A stretch of 64,000 nt of DNA from Mycobacterium sp. D16Q14 (GTDB taxonomy: Bacteria > Actinomycetota > Actinomycetes > Mycobacteriales > Mycobacteriaceae), in contig MAEX01000016.1 of assembly GCA_002013415.1 (NCBI GenBank), forward strand, positions 1-64,000. The letters run 5' to 3'. The notes under the pieces are model-generated. The model had not been told where the DNA came from, searched no databases, and saw nothing but the letters and a program-made list of their open reading frames with translations. The translations under genes were made by a program, and so were the position numbers. How positions within the stretch are numbered: position 1 is the stretch's first letter; the number at the start of each line of letters is the position of its first letter. Of the stretch, positions 34,940 to 43,566 are shown piece after piece.

Positions 34940-35681
34940 CCCACTGGGTGACGAGTACTGCCGCCAGCGCGGTGGGTACCGCCGCGGCGAGGGTCTGGCC
35001 ATCTTCGGAGAACATCATGAGGGCGAAGAGTCCGCCGAACCCTAAGAGCACCAATCGAAGTGCGGACCAACGTGGTGTGCGCAGGGAAAGTGTGTGCGCG
35101 GCGAGCATTCCGAGGAGAAGTGCCGTGAGGTGTCCTACCTCGGTGAAGGTTTGGTTGCATGCGATGGACACGGCGCCGATGGAGACCCAGCCCGCCATCC
35201 AGGAGGCGCGCCAGCGCTGCGGGATCGATGCCGTCAGTGCCCCGACGACGGCAGCCGTTCCATAACTCATCCCCACGTCGCTGGCCCGTGCGAGGGAAAC
35301 CGGGGCCCAGTGCATCCAGATCGCCAGCGCCGTTCCGATTCCGACGATGAGGGTCGCGCCTATGTGCCCGAGGGCAAAGGTCAATGCCAAACGTCCACTG
35401 CGCCATTGTAGTTCAGCGAGGGCGAGGATGCAGATTAAGCCGGGAAGCCATAGGTAGATCGGCCCCGCATCGGTGACAAAGGCGCTGCCGATGAGCGTCC
35501 CCAACCGTCCCTGATGCAGGTTGTGCAGATTGGTACTGGCATGCGCGACGACTCGATCTTGCACGCGTGGACCTTCCACAACCAGCACGGTGGCCACCGC
35601 GACCAGCGCGACCGCATAAGCGATCGTCACTCGTAGCCGGACTAGCGCGGCCCAGACTCTCCGCATGACCCATGATCGCAC
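34896..35681 (-). CDS. Rhomboid-like membrane protein (Rv1648 position)
   Basis: 261 residues, six hydrophobic segments. A serine in the GMSYG motif and a histidine in VGHLTALLLG, both within membrane segments, could form the serine-histidine dyad of rhomboid proteases; the overall pattern is closer to the diverged actinobacterial rhomboid-like group than to GlpG. The start is GTG at 35681; an ATG at 35666 is possible. It follows the cyclase gene by 3 bases, as Rv1648 follows Rv1647 in Mtb. Protease activity is inferred only. Confidence 0.75.
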   Translation of the reverse strand: MRSWVMRRVWAALVRLRVTIAYAVALVAVATVLVVEGPRVQDRVVAHASTNLHNLHQGRLGTLIGSAFVTDAGPIYLWLPGLICILALAELQWRSGRLALTFALGHIGATLIVGIGTALAIWMHWAPVSLARASDVGMSYGTAAVVGALTASIPQRWRASWMAGWVSIGAVSIACNQTFTEVGHLTALLLGMLAAHTLSLRTPRWSALRLVLLGFGGLFALMMFSEDGQTLAAAVPTALAAVLVTQWVRLRRKPRDQVAIA

Positions 35682-35684
35682 CGT

Positions 35685-36695
35685 CTAGATGCGACCGTCA
35701 TCTCCCGCCGCTGGCAGTTCCCTGCGAGTTTCGAGCAGGTACATCTTCATGTTCTCGGGCACGCCTGCGGGCCTGCTGGAGAAGAGCGGTCGCCGGACAG
35801 GCGTGGGCGTGAGGCCCAAGTGATCGAGAAGCACCAGGGGCACCTTGGCCAGCGCGGGTTGCGAGATTGCCAGGCCACCCTTGGTGGCGCTCTCCATGAC
35901 ACGGGCCGCGATGTTCACGTCGACGCCAAGCCAGTCCGATCCGATGCGCTGAGGCGTGCCGGTGTGGATGCCGATCCGCATCAGCGGCGTATATCCCTGG
36001 ATTTCAACGTTTCTCAATGCCTCGCGGGCGGGAAGGACAGCACGTAGGGCCGTCACCGGGTCGTCGAAGACGGCCATGATGCCGTCACCCATACGCTTGA
36101 CCACCTGGCCCCCAGCGTTGAGCATGGGCGGCTCGGCGACCGATGCCACGCGGCGCAGCAATTTCAGGGTCGCCTCGTCGCCGGCCTCCAGTGCCCATTC
36201 CGAGAATCCGACGAGGTCGGTGAAGACGAGCGTGACCTCTCGATTGGCCGGTTGCTTGCTGACTTTCTCGGTGAAGGCCTGCCAGATCTGCAGCGCGCCG
36301 AACCCGAACTCGCGGAACGCGGTATCCCTGTCGGTCACCAACCGGTCGGCCGCACGCGCCACCGCACTCGCCCCACCAAAACCGCTTGTGGACAAAGGAT
36401 CACCGAAGTATGGGTCGCCGGGCAGTGAACGCCGGGCGCGGCGTACCGCCGCCACGACGGTGGGATCCCGGTCCATCTTGCGAAACCAGTCACCGGCCGT
36501 ACGTGACGCGCGCGCGATCTGCCGAGACGTGGGTTCGGAGGGATCGGAGTCTTCCGCCGGCACCGCGTTGTCTGTCGACTCCGCGGCGAGGTCATGCCGC
36601 ACAGGCCCACGGGTGCGGCCTCGCCTGCGCTTACGGATTCCAGTGTCGTGCTCACGGTCCGGTTCGGCATCGAGGCCTGACGGCTCGATATCCAC
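35685..36695 (-). CDS. Class III adenylate/guanylate cyclase (Rv1647-like)
   Basis: 336 residues: a disordered charged N-terminus (1-60), a conserved regulatory-like segment (about 65-150) and a cyclase homology domain (about 155-320). The metal-binding aspartates lie in LVFTDLVGFSEW and KRMGDGIMAVFDDP, and the transition-state Asn/Arg in VDVNIAARVME, so the active site looks complete. No membrane segment, hence a soluble enzyme acting as a homodimer. The GTG start coincides with a leaderless start from a TAGGCT box. Location matches Mtb Rv1647. Confidence 0.92.
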   Translation of the reverse strand: MDIEPSGLDAEPDREHDTGIRKRRRGRTRGPVRHDLAAESTDNAVPAEDSDPSEPTSRQIARASRTAGDWFRKMDRDPTVVAAVRRARRSLPGDPYFGDPLSTSGFGGASAVARAADRLVTDRDTAFREFGFGALQIWQAFTEKVSKQPANREVTLVFTDLVGFSEWALEAGDEATLKLLRRVASVAEPPMLNAGGQVVKRMGDGIMAVFDDPVTALRAVLPAREALRNVEIQGYTPLMRIGIHTGTPQRIGSDWLGVDVNIAARVMESATKGGLAISQPALAKVPLVLLDHLGLTPTPVRRPLFSSRPAGVPENMKMYLLETRRELPAAGDDGRI

Positions 36696-36701
36696 CGCAT
36701 C

Positions 36702-36707
36702 AGCCTA
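36702..36707 (-). promoter_or_regulatory. -10 box TAGGCT of a leaderless promoter for the cyclase
   Basis: TAGGCT on the minus strand ends exactly 7 bases before the G of the GTG at 36695, and no ribosome-binding site precedes that codon. This supports the chosen start. Confidence 0.6.
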
Positions 36708-36924
36708 TGTGCTGGGGTGTGCGGCGGCAATCTCGTCGTTGCCAGTGTCGCGATGGCCGCGCCCCGCTCCTCGACTGCCTGGTCGCAGTCGGTCGGCGCT
36801 GGTAGCGGCAGCGTGGAGCTTCGGACACGGTTGGCAAACGGTTCCCGACACCCCAGGGGGGCTCGCGGACAACGTCGGTTGTCACCCATATCGTGCGTGA
36901 TAGGCGCCACACAGGAGGTCAACG

Positions 36925-37916
36925 ATGACATCCGCCACTGCCAGCCGAGGTGCTCGGCGATCCGCGCGCGAGCGCTCGTCCGGAGCGCGATCGCCAGCCG
37001 AACCAGCGTATGAAATCGATCAGAACGACGCACCGCAACCGCCGGGTCCAGATTCGCCGACATGGAAGTACTTCGCAGATCTGCGCACCGGGCTGCTTGG
37101 CGTGTGGATCGGATCCATCCAGAACATGTACCCGGAGTTGGGCGCCGGTGTCGAGGATCATTCGATCCTGTTGCGCGAACCCCTGCAACGGGTCACGCGT
37201 TCGGTCTTTCCCATCATGGGCGTGGTCTACGACGGCGACCGCGCCGCGAACACCGGGCGCCAGATTCGGGGTACCACGACACCATCAAAGGTGTCGATGG
37301 CAAGGGACGGCGGTACCACGCCCTCAATCCGGAGACCATCTATTGGGCTCACGCCACGTTCTTCATGCTCATCATCAACACCGCCGAGTACTTCTGTGGC
37401 GGGCTTACCGAGGCAGAAAAGCGGCAGCTGTTCGCCGAGCACGTCCAGTGGTACCGGATGTACGGCATGAGCATGCGGCCGGTGCCCAATTCCCGGGAAG
37501 AGTTCCAGGAGTACTGGGCGCGGGTCTGTGATGACCAGCTGGAGATAAATCGGGCCACGTTGGACATCTTCCACATTCAGATCCCGAAGCCGAAGTACGT
37601 ACTGATGCCGGACTTCCTCTGGCAGCAGATCTGGGCCCCGGCCAGAGCATTTCAGAACTGGGTTGCCACCGGAGTGTTCAGTTCTTCGGTGTCGGCATAC
37701 AAGCGCGCACGGGGAGAGTTGCCGCCTGATGCACCCCTCGTCGAGGCACCCAAGATCACCGCACCACCGCGGGATAGGCGGGGAATGCCCATGCACTACG
37801 TACCGCCGGCGGTACAGCCGACGTCGCTCACTGCCCGTGCGGGCGAGCTATTGCATGCCGCCTTCTCGTTGGCCGCTCCCCGGTGGGCCGTCCGGGGTGG
37901 TCTCGAGGTCGCGTAA
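36925..37916 (+). pseudogene. DUF2236 (MpaB-type oxygenase) gene, frameshifted near 37268
   Basis: The Rv1645c-like protein is split between two frames. The first (from the ATG at 36925 with a GGAGGTC site) encodes WKYFADLRTGLLGVWIGSIQ to NTGRQIRG; the second picks up at YHDTIKGVDGKGRRYHALNP and runs to 37916 with family blocks including PETIYWAHATFFMLI. Family proteins read RxIRGYHxxIKG without a break, so one base is missing in or near the GGGG run at 37268-37271. DUF2236 proteins include latex-clearing-type and MpaB-type heme oxygenases. The rest is well conserved, so this is either a recent mutation or an assembly error. Confidence 0.85.
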
Positions 37917-38367
37917 CACCTGTTTACGCAGCTTTTACAGGGCACTTCTGTGGCGTAGACCACATTTTCGGCCGCGAAATTCCTATCGCCTGACAGACGA
38001 AACTGCGTCGCCCGGACAACGGGTTCACCGTGCCGTGAGCGGCCCGACACGCGGTGTTCATCAGGCGATTGGCCCAGCGCACCAACTAGTTCGGACAGCC
38101 TGTCTTTTGTCGATTTTCAGCGTCCAGCAACACATCATCAACGCACCGTGAAGGAAATTCGGGGGTGAGGACGCTTGTCCCACAAGGCGATTCCTGTGAA
38201 CGGGCTGTGAGTTTTGATCAGCGGCGGTGATTTCGCAGGCGTATCTTTCCGTCAGCTTGATAACGGACCTATCACACCGACCGGTAATCGCCGACGCCGC
38301 AATAGCTCCCAAACTCAGACACAGGTTCACCACCATTCACATCCGCAAGGGGAAACGAGGCACTCAG
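37917..38367. other. 451-bp gene-free leader region upstream of the porin
   Basis: No coding frame is supported. A short inverted repeat CTTGT-CCC-ACAAG lies at 38174-38186. Several TANNNT boxes are present (for example TATCTT near 38242) but none has a convincing -35 partner. Long untranslated leaders are known for msp porin genes, so this may be transcribed. Confidence 0.4.
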
Positions 38368-39000
38368 ATGGCAGTACGTAAGCGAGTCGGCGCCGTCATG
38401 GCGTTGTTCACCGCGATCTGTACCTTGGCTACGGCTCCGGCCCAGGCCGATCCGGTGTCCATGGCGCCGCAGACGTACACCAAGGTAAGTCGTGACGGGT
38501 GGACGCTGATGATCCGGATCGACCACGAGACCATCAACTCGGTGCCCAACCTGGCCGAGGCCTCGAACTCCCGCGAGGCGTTCGTGACCTTCGACGCGAC
38601 GGCGATCGCCACTGGAGGGTCCGCCCCGATCACCGACAGCCTGTTCATCGCGGGATACCAACTGGGTTGTCAGACAGACGTTTCCAGCGGTCTGCAGATC
38701 GGTGGCACCGGCGGTCTGGCCGGGTCTGTGGGCTACAGCGGTGGTCCGTCGGTCGGTGGTTCGGGTGGTCTCGCCGGGTTTGTGCAGACCATCTTGCAGC
38801 CTGGTGTGATCACCGACCTCCCCCTGGCCAACATGGCGTTGAGTGACAGCGGCAAGGCGATGCTCGATGTCGATAATCTGCACATTAAGGCCGACGCGTG
38901 CGGCGGCGATGTCACCATCCGCTCGTATGTCTACTTGAGGATCTCGACCGCCTCGGCGCACACTGAGTTCGCCATCTACGGCGACCCGATCAAGATCTAG
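38368..39000 (+). CDS. MspA-family porin-like protein
   Basis: 210 residues starting at the ATG at 38368 (GAGGC upstream). Signal peptide about 1-27 ending in APAQA. The mature part has the MspA-family order: WTLMIRIDHETINSVPN, SLFIAGYQLGC, a glycine-rich stretch with two similar units (GGTGGLAGSVG and GGSGGLAGFV), an LPGV-like exit segment and the C-terminal RSYVYLRISTASAH...YGDPIKI strand. Two cysteines (GYQLGC and ADACGG) are unlike classic MspA. It probably forms an outer-membrane channel. A secreted protein gene follows after 10 bases. Confidence 0.8.
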   Translation: MAVRKRVGAVMALFTAICTLATAPAQADPVSMAPQTYTKVSRDGWTLMIRIDHETINSVPNLAEASNSREAFVTFDATAIATGGSAPITDSLFIAGYQLGCQTDVSSGLQIGGTGGLAGSVGYSGGPSVGGSGGLAGFVQTILQPGVITDLPLANMALSDSGKAMLDVDNLHIKADACGGDVTIRSYVYLRISTASAHTEFAIYGDPIKI

Positions 39001-39010
39001 GGAGGTACTC

Positions 39011-39565
39011 GTGCCGAAAAGGAAGATCGTTGCCGCCATGGCAGGTGTCGCCGGAGCGCTAGCGTTGGGAGCGCTCCCGGCGCCCACCGCGCTCGCTGAC
39101 CCACCGGGGATACCTTTCGTGCCCGGTGTACCGGCACCACTGCCCGCCACCCCCGGCAGCTACACGTACATCTACAACAACTTCCCGGCGGTGGCCCCGG
39201 CCACGGTGGACGCGCGCGGCGTGAAGATCGCCGCCAACGCCGATCCCGCGGCCGGTGCTGCCGGACTGCCGGGCAGCAAGTTGGGCAATGCCGCTCATCC
39301 CGCGAACGTGTTGACCTCTTCAAGCACGCGGTACGGGATTCAGGGCGGCACGACGCCCGCCGCGCCTGCCAGCACCACGGGCGTGCAGTTCGGTGCGGGG
39401 AACGAGAACCCCGCGCTGGAGGATCCGCACGGTGCACCGCCGCAAAGCGCGGCCGGGATCGAGGCGACCGCTCCGACGGTGATGCCGGGAGCGCCAACCC
39501 CTCCAGTTCTCGAGTCGCCGGATGGTCAACCGCCGAACCCCGCGGAAGAGTCGGCCGCCGGCTAA
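39011..39565 (+). CDS. Secreted proline/alanine-rich protein, porin operon partner
   Basis: 184 residues, GTG start with a strong GGGAGG site. Signal peptide about 1-30 (cut after ALA). The mature protein is rich in P, A and G, with a short ordered segment YTYIYNNFPAVAPATVD (about 52-68) and a disordered tail. Tight spacing behind the porin suggests a shared role in the outer envelope. Family not recognised. Confidence 0.75.
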   Translation: MPKRKIVAAMAGVAGALALGALPAPTALADPPGIPFVPGVPAPLPATPGSYTYIYNNFPAVAPATVDARGVKIAANADPAAGAAGLPGSKLGNAAHPANVLTSSSTRYGIQGGTTPAAPASTTGVQFGAGNENPALEDPHGAPPQSAAGIEATAPTVMPGAPTPPVLESPDGQPPNPAEESAAG

Positions 39566-39571
39566 CGGACC

Positions 39572-39619
39572 AACGTCGACAATGAGCCCCCTGTTCGCAG
39601 GGGGCTCATTGTCGACGTT
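39572..39619. terminator. 22-bp perfect hairpin with TTCG loop
   Basis: Left arm 39572-39593 and right arm 39598-39619 are perfectly complementary around the tetraloop TTCG. It lies between the secreted protein stop and tRNA-Cys, which converge, so it can end both transcripts. There is no long T tract on either side. Confidence 0.75.
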
Positions 39620-39635
39620 CGCTTGACGAAACCAG

Positions 39636-39706
39636 AGCGAGTGACGGGACTCGAACCCGTGTGAACGGCTTTGCAGGCCGGTGCCTAGCCTCTCAGCCAC
39701 ACCCGC
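39636..39706 (-). tRNA. tRNA-Cys (GCA)
   Basis: 71 bases, acceptor stem GCGGGTG/CACTCGC with one G-T pair, discriminator U, anticodon GCA (plus-strand TGC at 39672-39674) in loop CTGCAAA, and a T arm with GGTTCGAGTCC. No encoded CCA. U73 and the GCA anticodon identify cysteine. Confidence 0.95.
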
Positions 39707-39776
39707 GTCGAGCACCTATCATGCCGAACCACGATGCGCGACACGAGTGTTGGACTCAGAGTGATCGCAGCGGGGC

Positions 39777-40733
39777 CTAGCCGGTGAGGCGGGAGTAGTT
39801 CGCGCCGGTGAGCTCTACCGACTTCTCCCATAGCCGCGCCGCCAGCTGCGCATCACGTGCCTCGCTGGATCGGGGCGCACGAGCCACCGGTCCGCGCGCA
39901 CCAGTCAGTTGAGTGGGGCCAAGGTAGTCGTCGGGCTGAACATCGGGCATCGACGCCGCGTACAGCTCAGCCTCGGCGCCCTGGCGCTCGTCCTGGAGCA
40001 CCAGACCCATGCCGAAGTAGAAGGCCTTATGTAGCCCTGGGATCTTCGGGATCATGGAATCGAACAGGTTGGTGGCGGCCACCCCGGGGTGCACATTCAC
40101 CGATACCAGCGAGGATCCGGCGGCGGCGGCCTTGCGGGCCAGCTCCGAGCCGAACAGCATGCAGGCGAGCTTCGAGGCGCGGTATGCGGTCATCCGGTTG
40201 TACCGACGTTGGGTGAAGTTCAGATCATCGACCTTCAGCTGATTGCGTCCCTGCGCGTGCGCGACACTTCCCAGCGACACCACCCGGGGTGCGTCGGCAG
40301 CGAGCAGCGAGGGCAGCAGCGCGTCGGTCAAGACGAAGTGACCGAGGTGGTTGACGCCGATCTGCATCTCGAATCCCTCGGCGGTACGCCGCAGCGGAAT
40401 CGCCATGACGCCGGCGTTGTTGATCAGTACGTCGACAGTGGCCGCCTGAGTGCGGATCGCGTCTGCGGCGGACCGCACGGAGGCAAGGCTGGTGAGGTCC
40501 AGTTCGACCAGCGCATGATCGGCGTTGGGCCCCAGTGAGCGCACCTTGTCCAGCGCTGCCCGCCCGGTCTCCTGGTTGCGGCAGGCCAGCACGACGCGTG
40601 CACCGGCGCGGGCCAGCGCCTCGGCGGCGACGAGACCTAGGCCATTGTTCGCGCCGGTGATCACGTGTGTCTTACCGGTCTGGTCGGGAACATCCGACTC
40701 ACGAAAGTGCCTGATCTGCAGGGGTGCGGGCAT
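39777..40733 (-). CDS. Short-chain dehydrogenase/reductase
   Basis: 318 residues from the ATG at 40733; the longer frame upstream overlaps tsnR and is not SDR-like. Rossmann motif TGANNGLGL (about 25-33), NNAG, the catalytic serine in VVSLGSVAH and YRASK as the YxxxK pair are present. It resembles the retinol-dehydrogenase-like SDRs of mycobacteria. Substrate unknown. It begins 38 bases after tsnR on the same strand. Confidence 0.9.
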   Translation of the reverse strand: MPAPLQIRHFRESDVPDQTGKTHVITGANNGLGLVAAEALARAGARVVLACRNQETGRAALDKVRSLGPNADHALVELDLTSLASVRSAADAIRTQAATVDVLINNAGVMAIPLRRTAEGFEMQIGVNHLGHFVLTDALLPSLLAADAPRVVSLGSVAHAQGRNQLKVDDLNFTQRRYNRMTAYRASKLACMLFGSELARKAAAAGSSLVSVNVHPGVAATNLFDSMIPKIPGLHKAFYFGMGLVLQDERQGAEAELYAASMPDVQPDDYLGPTQLTGARGPVARAPRSSEARDAQLAARLWEKSVELTGANYSRLTG

Positions 40734-40771
40734 TAGGTTCCTCGATCCGTGGAAGTTACTAGTACTCGTCG

Positions 40772-41551
40772 TTACGGCTTGTCGGATAGTACTGGAGGCC
40801 ATTGACCGCGATGCATCCGCGCCGTGGCGTATAGGCAAATCGACGCGGCGCTCGCCAGATTGAGGCTTTCGGCTCCCCCGCGCATCGGGATGCTGATCCG
40901 ATGCGTCGCCAGTGCGGCCGTCGCGCTGTCGAGCCCGTGCGCTTCGTTTCCGAAGATCCAGGCACAGGCCCCGGCCAGCACCGGATCGGCATCGTCGAGC
41001 GACAGCTCGCCGTCGAGGGTGGTGGCCAGCACTGCCCCACCCCGCGCGGTGAGGTCCGCGGCGATCCACGACGCATCTCCCTCAGGTACGACGGGGATGT
41101 TGAAAATGCTGCCCGCCGAGGCACGCAGGCTCTTGCCGTTGAACGGGTCGACACTGTTTCCCGCCAGTACCACGGCATCGGCGCCCATCGCGTCGGCAAC
41201 GCGAATCAGGGTGCCCGCGTTGCCCGGCTCCGAGATATCAACGGCGACAACGACGAACCGTGGTGAAAGCGCGACGATCTGAGGCCACCTGGCCGCGATG
41301 GAACGGCACTCGGCTACCAGCCCGACCGGAGTCACGGTGTCGGATAATGCTTTCGCGGCACGTTCCGTCACCAGATGTATGGGTGCGTCAACCAAGAGGC
41401 CCGCGAATCGCTCCGCGGCAGCCTCGGTCGCGAAGACACGTTCTACCGCGCCGGACCGCAGTGCGGCCTCGACCAGGTTGGGGCCTTCCGCCAGAAAAAG
41501 ACCGGCCCGCCGACGGGCGGCGGGCCGGTGCAGCTTGACCGCGTCGATCAC
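40772..41551 (-). CDS. tsnR: SpoU/TrmH-family RNA 2'-O-methyltransferase (TsnR-like)
   Basis: 259 residues from a GTG at 41551. An L30e-like N-terminal domain (about 1-90) and a SPOUT knot with NAGTLIRVADAMGADAV, IFGNEAHGLD and AESLNLASAASICLY. The Mtb homolog Rv1644 sits in the same place behind rplT. Homology to the Mtb amino end (LTERS) continues seven codons upstream without an ATG, GTG or TTG, so a CTG start at 41572 is possible. Target likely an rRNA or tRNA ribose; not known. Confidence 0.88.
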   Translation of the reverse strand: MIDAVKLHRPAARRRAGLFLAEGPNLVEAALRSGAVERVFATEAAAERFAGLLVDAPIHLVTERAAKALSDTVTPVGLVAECRSIAARWPQIVALSPRFVVVAVDISEPGNAGTLIRVADAMGADAVVLAGNSVDPFNGKSLRASAGSIFNIPVVPEGDASWIAADLTARGGAVLATTLDGELSLDDADPVLAGACAWIFGNEAHGLDSATAALATHRISIPMRGGAESLNLASAASICLYATARMHRGQWPPVLSDKP

Positions 41552-41583
41552 TGTTTGTGACCGCTCAGTCAGAGCCGAGTTGC

Positions 41584-41973
41584 TCAGGCGGCTTCCCCGG
41601 CTGGAGCGTTGACGTCCTCAGGCAGCGCGGCCTTGGCAACCTCGACCAGCGCGGTGAACGCGGCCGCATCGCTGACAGCCAGCTCGGCGAGGTTCTTGCG
41701 GTCAACCTCGACGCCCGCGATCTTTAGGCCCTGGATGAATCGGTTGTAGGTGATGTCGTTGGCGCGAGCCGCGGCGTTGATACGCGCGATCCACAGCTTG
41801 CGGAACTCACCCTTGCGGGCGCGACGGTCCCGGTATGCGTAGGTCAGCGAGTGCAGCTGCTGCTCCTTGGCCTTGCGGTACAAGCGCGACCGCTGACCGC
41901 GGTAGCCCTTGGAGGCCTTCAGGATTGTCCGGCGCTTCTTCTGGGCGTTGACGGCCCTTTTCACGCGTGCCAT
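41584..41973 (-). CDS. rplT: Ribosomal protein L20
   Basis: 129 residues, with the L20 blocks RVKRAVNAQKKRRTILK, GYRGQRSRLYRKAKEQ and RDRRARKGEFRKLWI. It is essential for 50S assembly and in other bacteria represses its own operon. The acidic/alanine C-terminal tail is longer than in E. coli, as usual in actinobacteria. Confidence 0.98.
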   Translation of the reverse strand: MARVKRAVNAQKKRRTILKASKGYRGQRSRLYRKAKEQQLHSLTYAYRDRRARKGEFRKLWIARINAAARANDITYNRFIQGLKIAGVEVDRKNLAELAVSDAAAFTALVEVAKAALPEDVNAPAGEAA

Positions 41974-42045
41974 AAGTTTTCCTTATTAGTGATTTCTAGT
42001 GATGCAGTGTGGTGCTGTGTATTGGGGTGGTCGTGAACGCGGCTG

Positions 42046-42240
42046 CTAGCCGGTCAGCATCTTCTTGACGCGCTTGGCGTCGTTCTCTGCAACCACGGCG
42101 CGGCCGTCGAGACGACGGGTGCGGCTGGTGGGCTTGTGCTCCAGCAGGTGGCGACGGTTCGCCTTCTGGCGCACGATCTTTCCGCTACCGGTGGTGCGGA
42201 AGCGCTTCGACGCACCGCTGTGGGTCTTGGCCTTGGGCAT
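42046..42240 (-). CDS. rpmI: Ribosomal protein L35
   Basis: 64 residues, basic, with PKAKTHSGASKRFR at the start and the HLLEHKPTSRTRRL block. It lies between infC (30-bp gap) and rplT (72-bp gap) in the standard order. Confidence 0.98.
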   Translation of the reverse strand: MPKAKTHSGASKRFRTTGSGKIVRQKANRRHLLEHKPTSRTRRLDGRAVVAENDAKRVKKMLTG

Positions 42241-42270
42241 CTTGGTGTTCCCTGTCCTTCGTTTTCCGTA

Positions 42271-42885
<615 letters not shown>

Positions 42886-42980
42886 GTGGCCTCCCTGGCT
42901 CGTCCTCTAACTGTCGTGACCGGAACACAGATCGACAGGGACATAAAGCGGGGTCCATCAGCACTCTGCTCATTACGAAC

Positions 42981-43005
42981 AGAAAAGCCCTGCTCATGGC
43001 AGGGC
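42981..43005 (-). terminator. Terminator-like hairpin in the infC leader
   Basis: A 7-bp GC stem (42987-42993 with 42999-43005) and 5-base loop followed on the minus strand by TTTT. It lies about 100 bases upstream of the infC start and about 150 bases downstream of the proposed promoter, so it could attenuate the operon. Confidence 0.5.
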
Positions 43006-43124
43006 CCGAAGCCGACCGGTCACGACGACATGCGCCGTTCTGCAGATCGCAGAACAACCACCCGGAGGTGGCTGGACCGGACCGCTGTACCGTATGGCCA
43101 GCGGTGGGAGCGGGACTCCACTTG

Positions 43125-43526
43125 ATGTCCCCGACGGAGCCGGGAACGGTCGCGCATGACAGTCTAGCAGCCGTGACCGATGACCTTGACCATCACGACG
43201 AGCCCCTCACCGAGTCGATCCGCGAGCTCGCCGATATCCCGGCGATCGAGGTGATCACCAAGGCCATTGTGATGCTGATGAGCTCCAGTGCCGAGAAACT
43301 GGGCCTGTCCTCCCCTGATCCTGACGAAAGCCCACATCGTGATCTCGACGAGGCCCGTCGGCTGATCACCGCACTCGCCGGTCTGGTGGCGGCCTCGGTC
43401 GAATACCTGGGCCCGCACGCCGCTCCGATCCGCGATGGATTGCAGAGTCTGCAGAAGGCATTCCGCGAAGCCAGCGCCGTCCCGGATGAACCCGGCCAGG
43501 GGCCCGGCGAGAAGTACTTGCGCTGA
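43125..43526 (+). CDS. DUF1844 protein
   Basis: 133 residues from the ATG at 43125; a GTG at 43173 is an alternative that would leave the infC promoter fully intergenic. The DUF1844 core is clear: IRELADIPAIEVITKAIVMLM, DLDEARRLITALAGLVAA and the C-terminal PGQGPGEKYL. Small, helical, soluble. It is divergent from infC and upstream of lysX. Function unknown. Confidence 0.85.
   Translation: MSPTEPGTVAHDSLAAVTDDLDHHDEPLTESIRELADIPAIEVITKAIVMLMSSSAEKLGLSSPDPDESPHRDLDEARRLITALAGLVAASVEYLGPHAAPIRDGLQSLQKAFREASAVPDEPGQGPGEKYLR
43161..43166 (-). promoter_or_regulatory. -10 box TAGACT for the infC-rpmI-rplT operon
   Basis: TAGACT on the minus strand fits TANNNT and would start transcription near 43154, giving an infC leader of about 270 bases that includes the hairpin at 42981-43005. 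The -35 region (TCAAGG, 17-bp spacing) is weak. Confidence 0.45.
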
Positions 43527-43554
43527 GCGTCAGTGAACTCCCAGCTACACGGCC

Positions 43555-43560
43555 TATCCT
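43555..43560 (+). promoter_or_regulatory. -10 box TATCCT of a leaderless promoter for lysX
   Basis: TATCCT ends exactly 7 bases before the G of the GTG at 43567, and no ribosome-binding site is present, so lysX mRNA is predicted to be leaderless. Confidence 0.6.
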
Positions 43561-43566
43561 CGCTAG

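Noticed and set aside
36925..37916. Programmed ribosomal frameshift in the DUF2236 gene
   Set aside because: Only a GGGG run is present; no slippery heptamer, stop-codon stimulator or convincing downstream pseudoknot seen. A plain frameshift or sequence error is simpler.
39320..39715. Minus-strand frame of 131 codons starting at 39715
   Set aside because: Its first codons are the tRNA-Cys sequence and the rest is antisense to the secreted protein gene.
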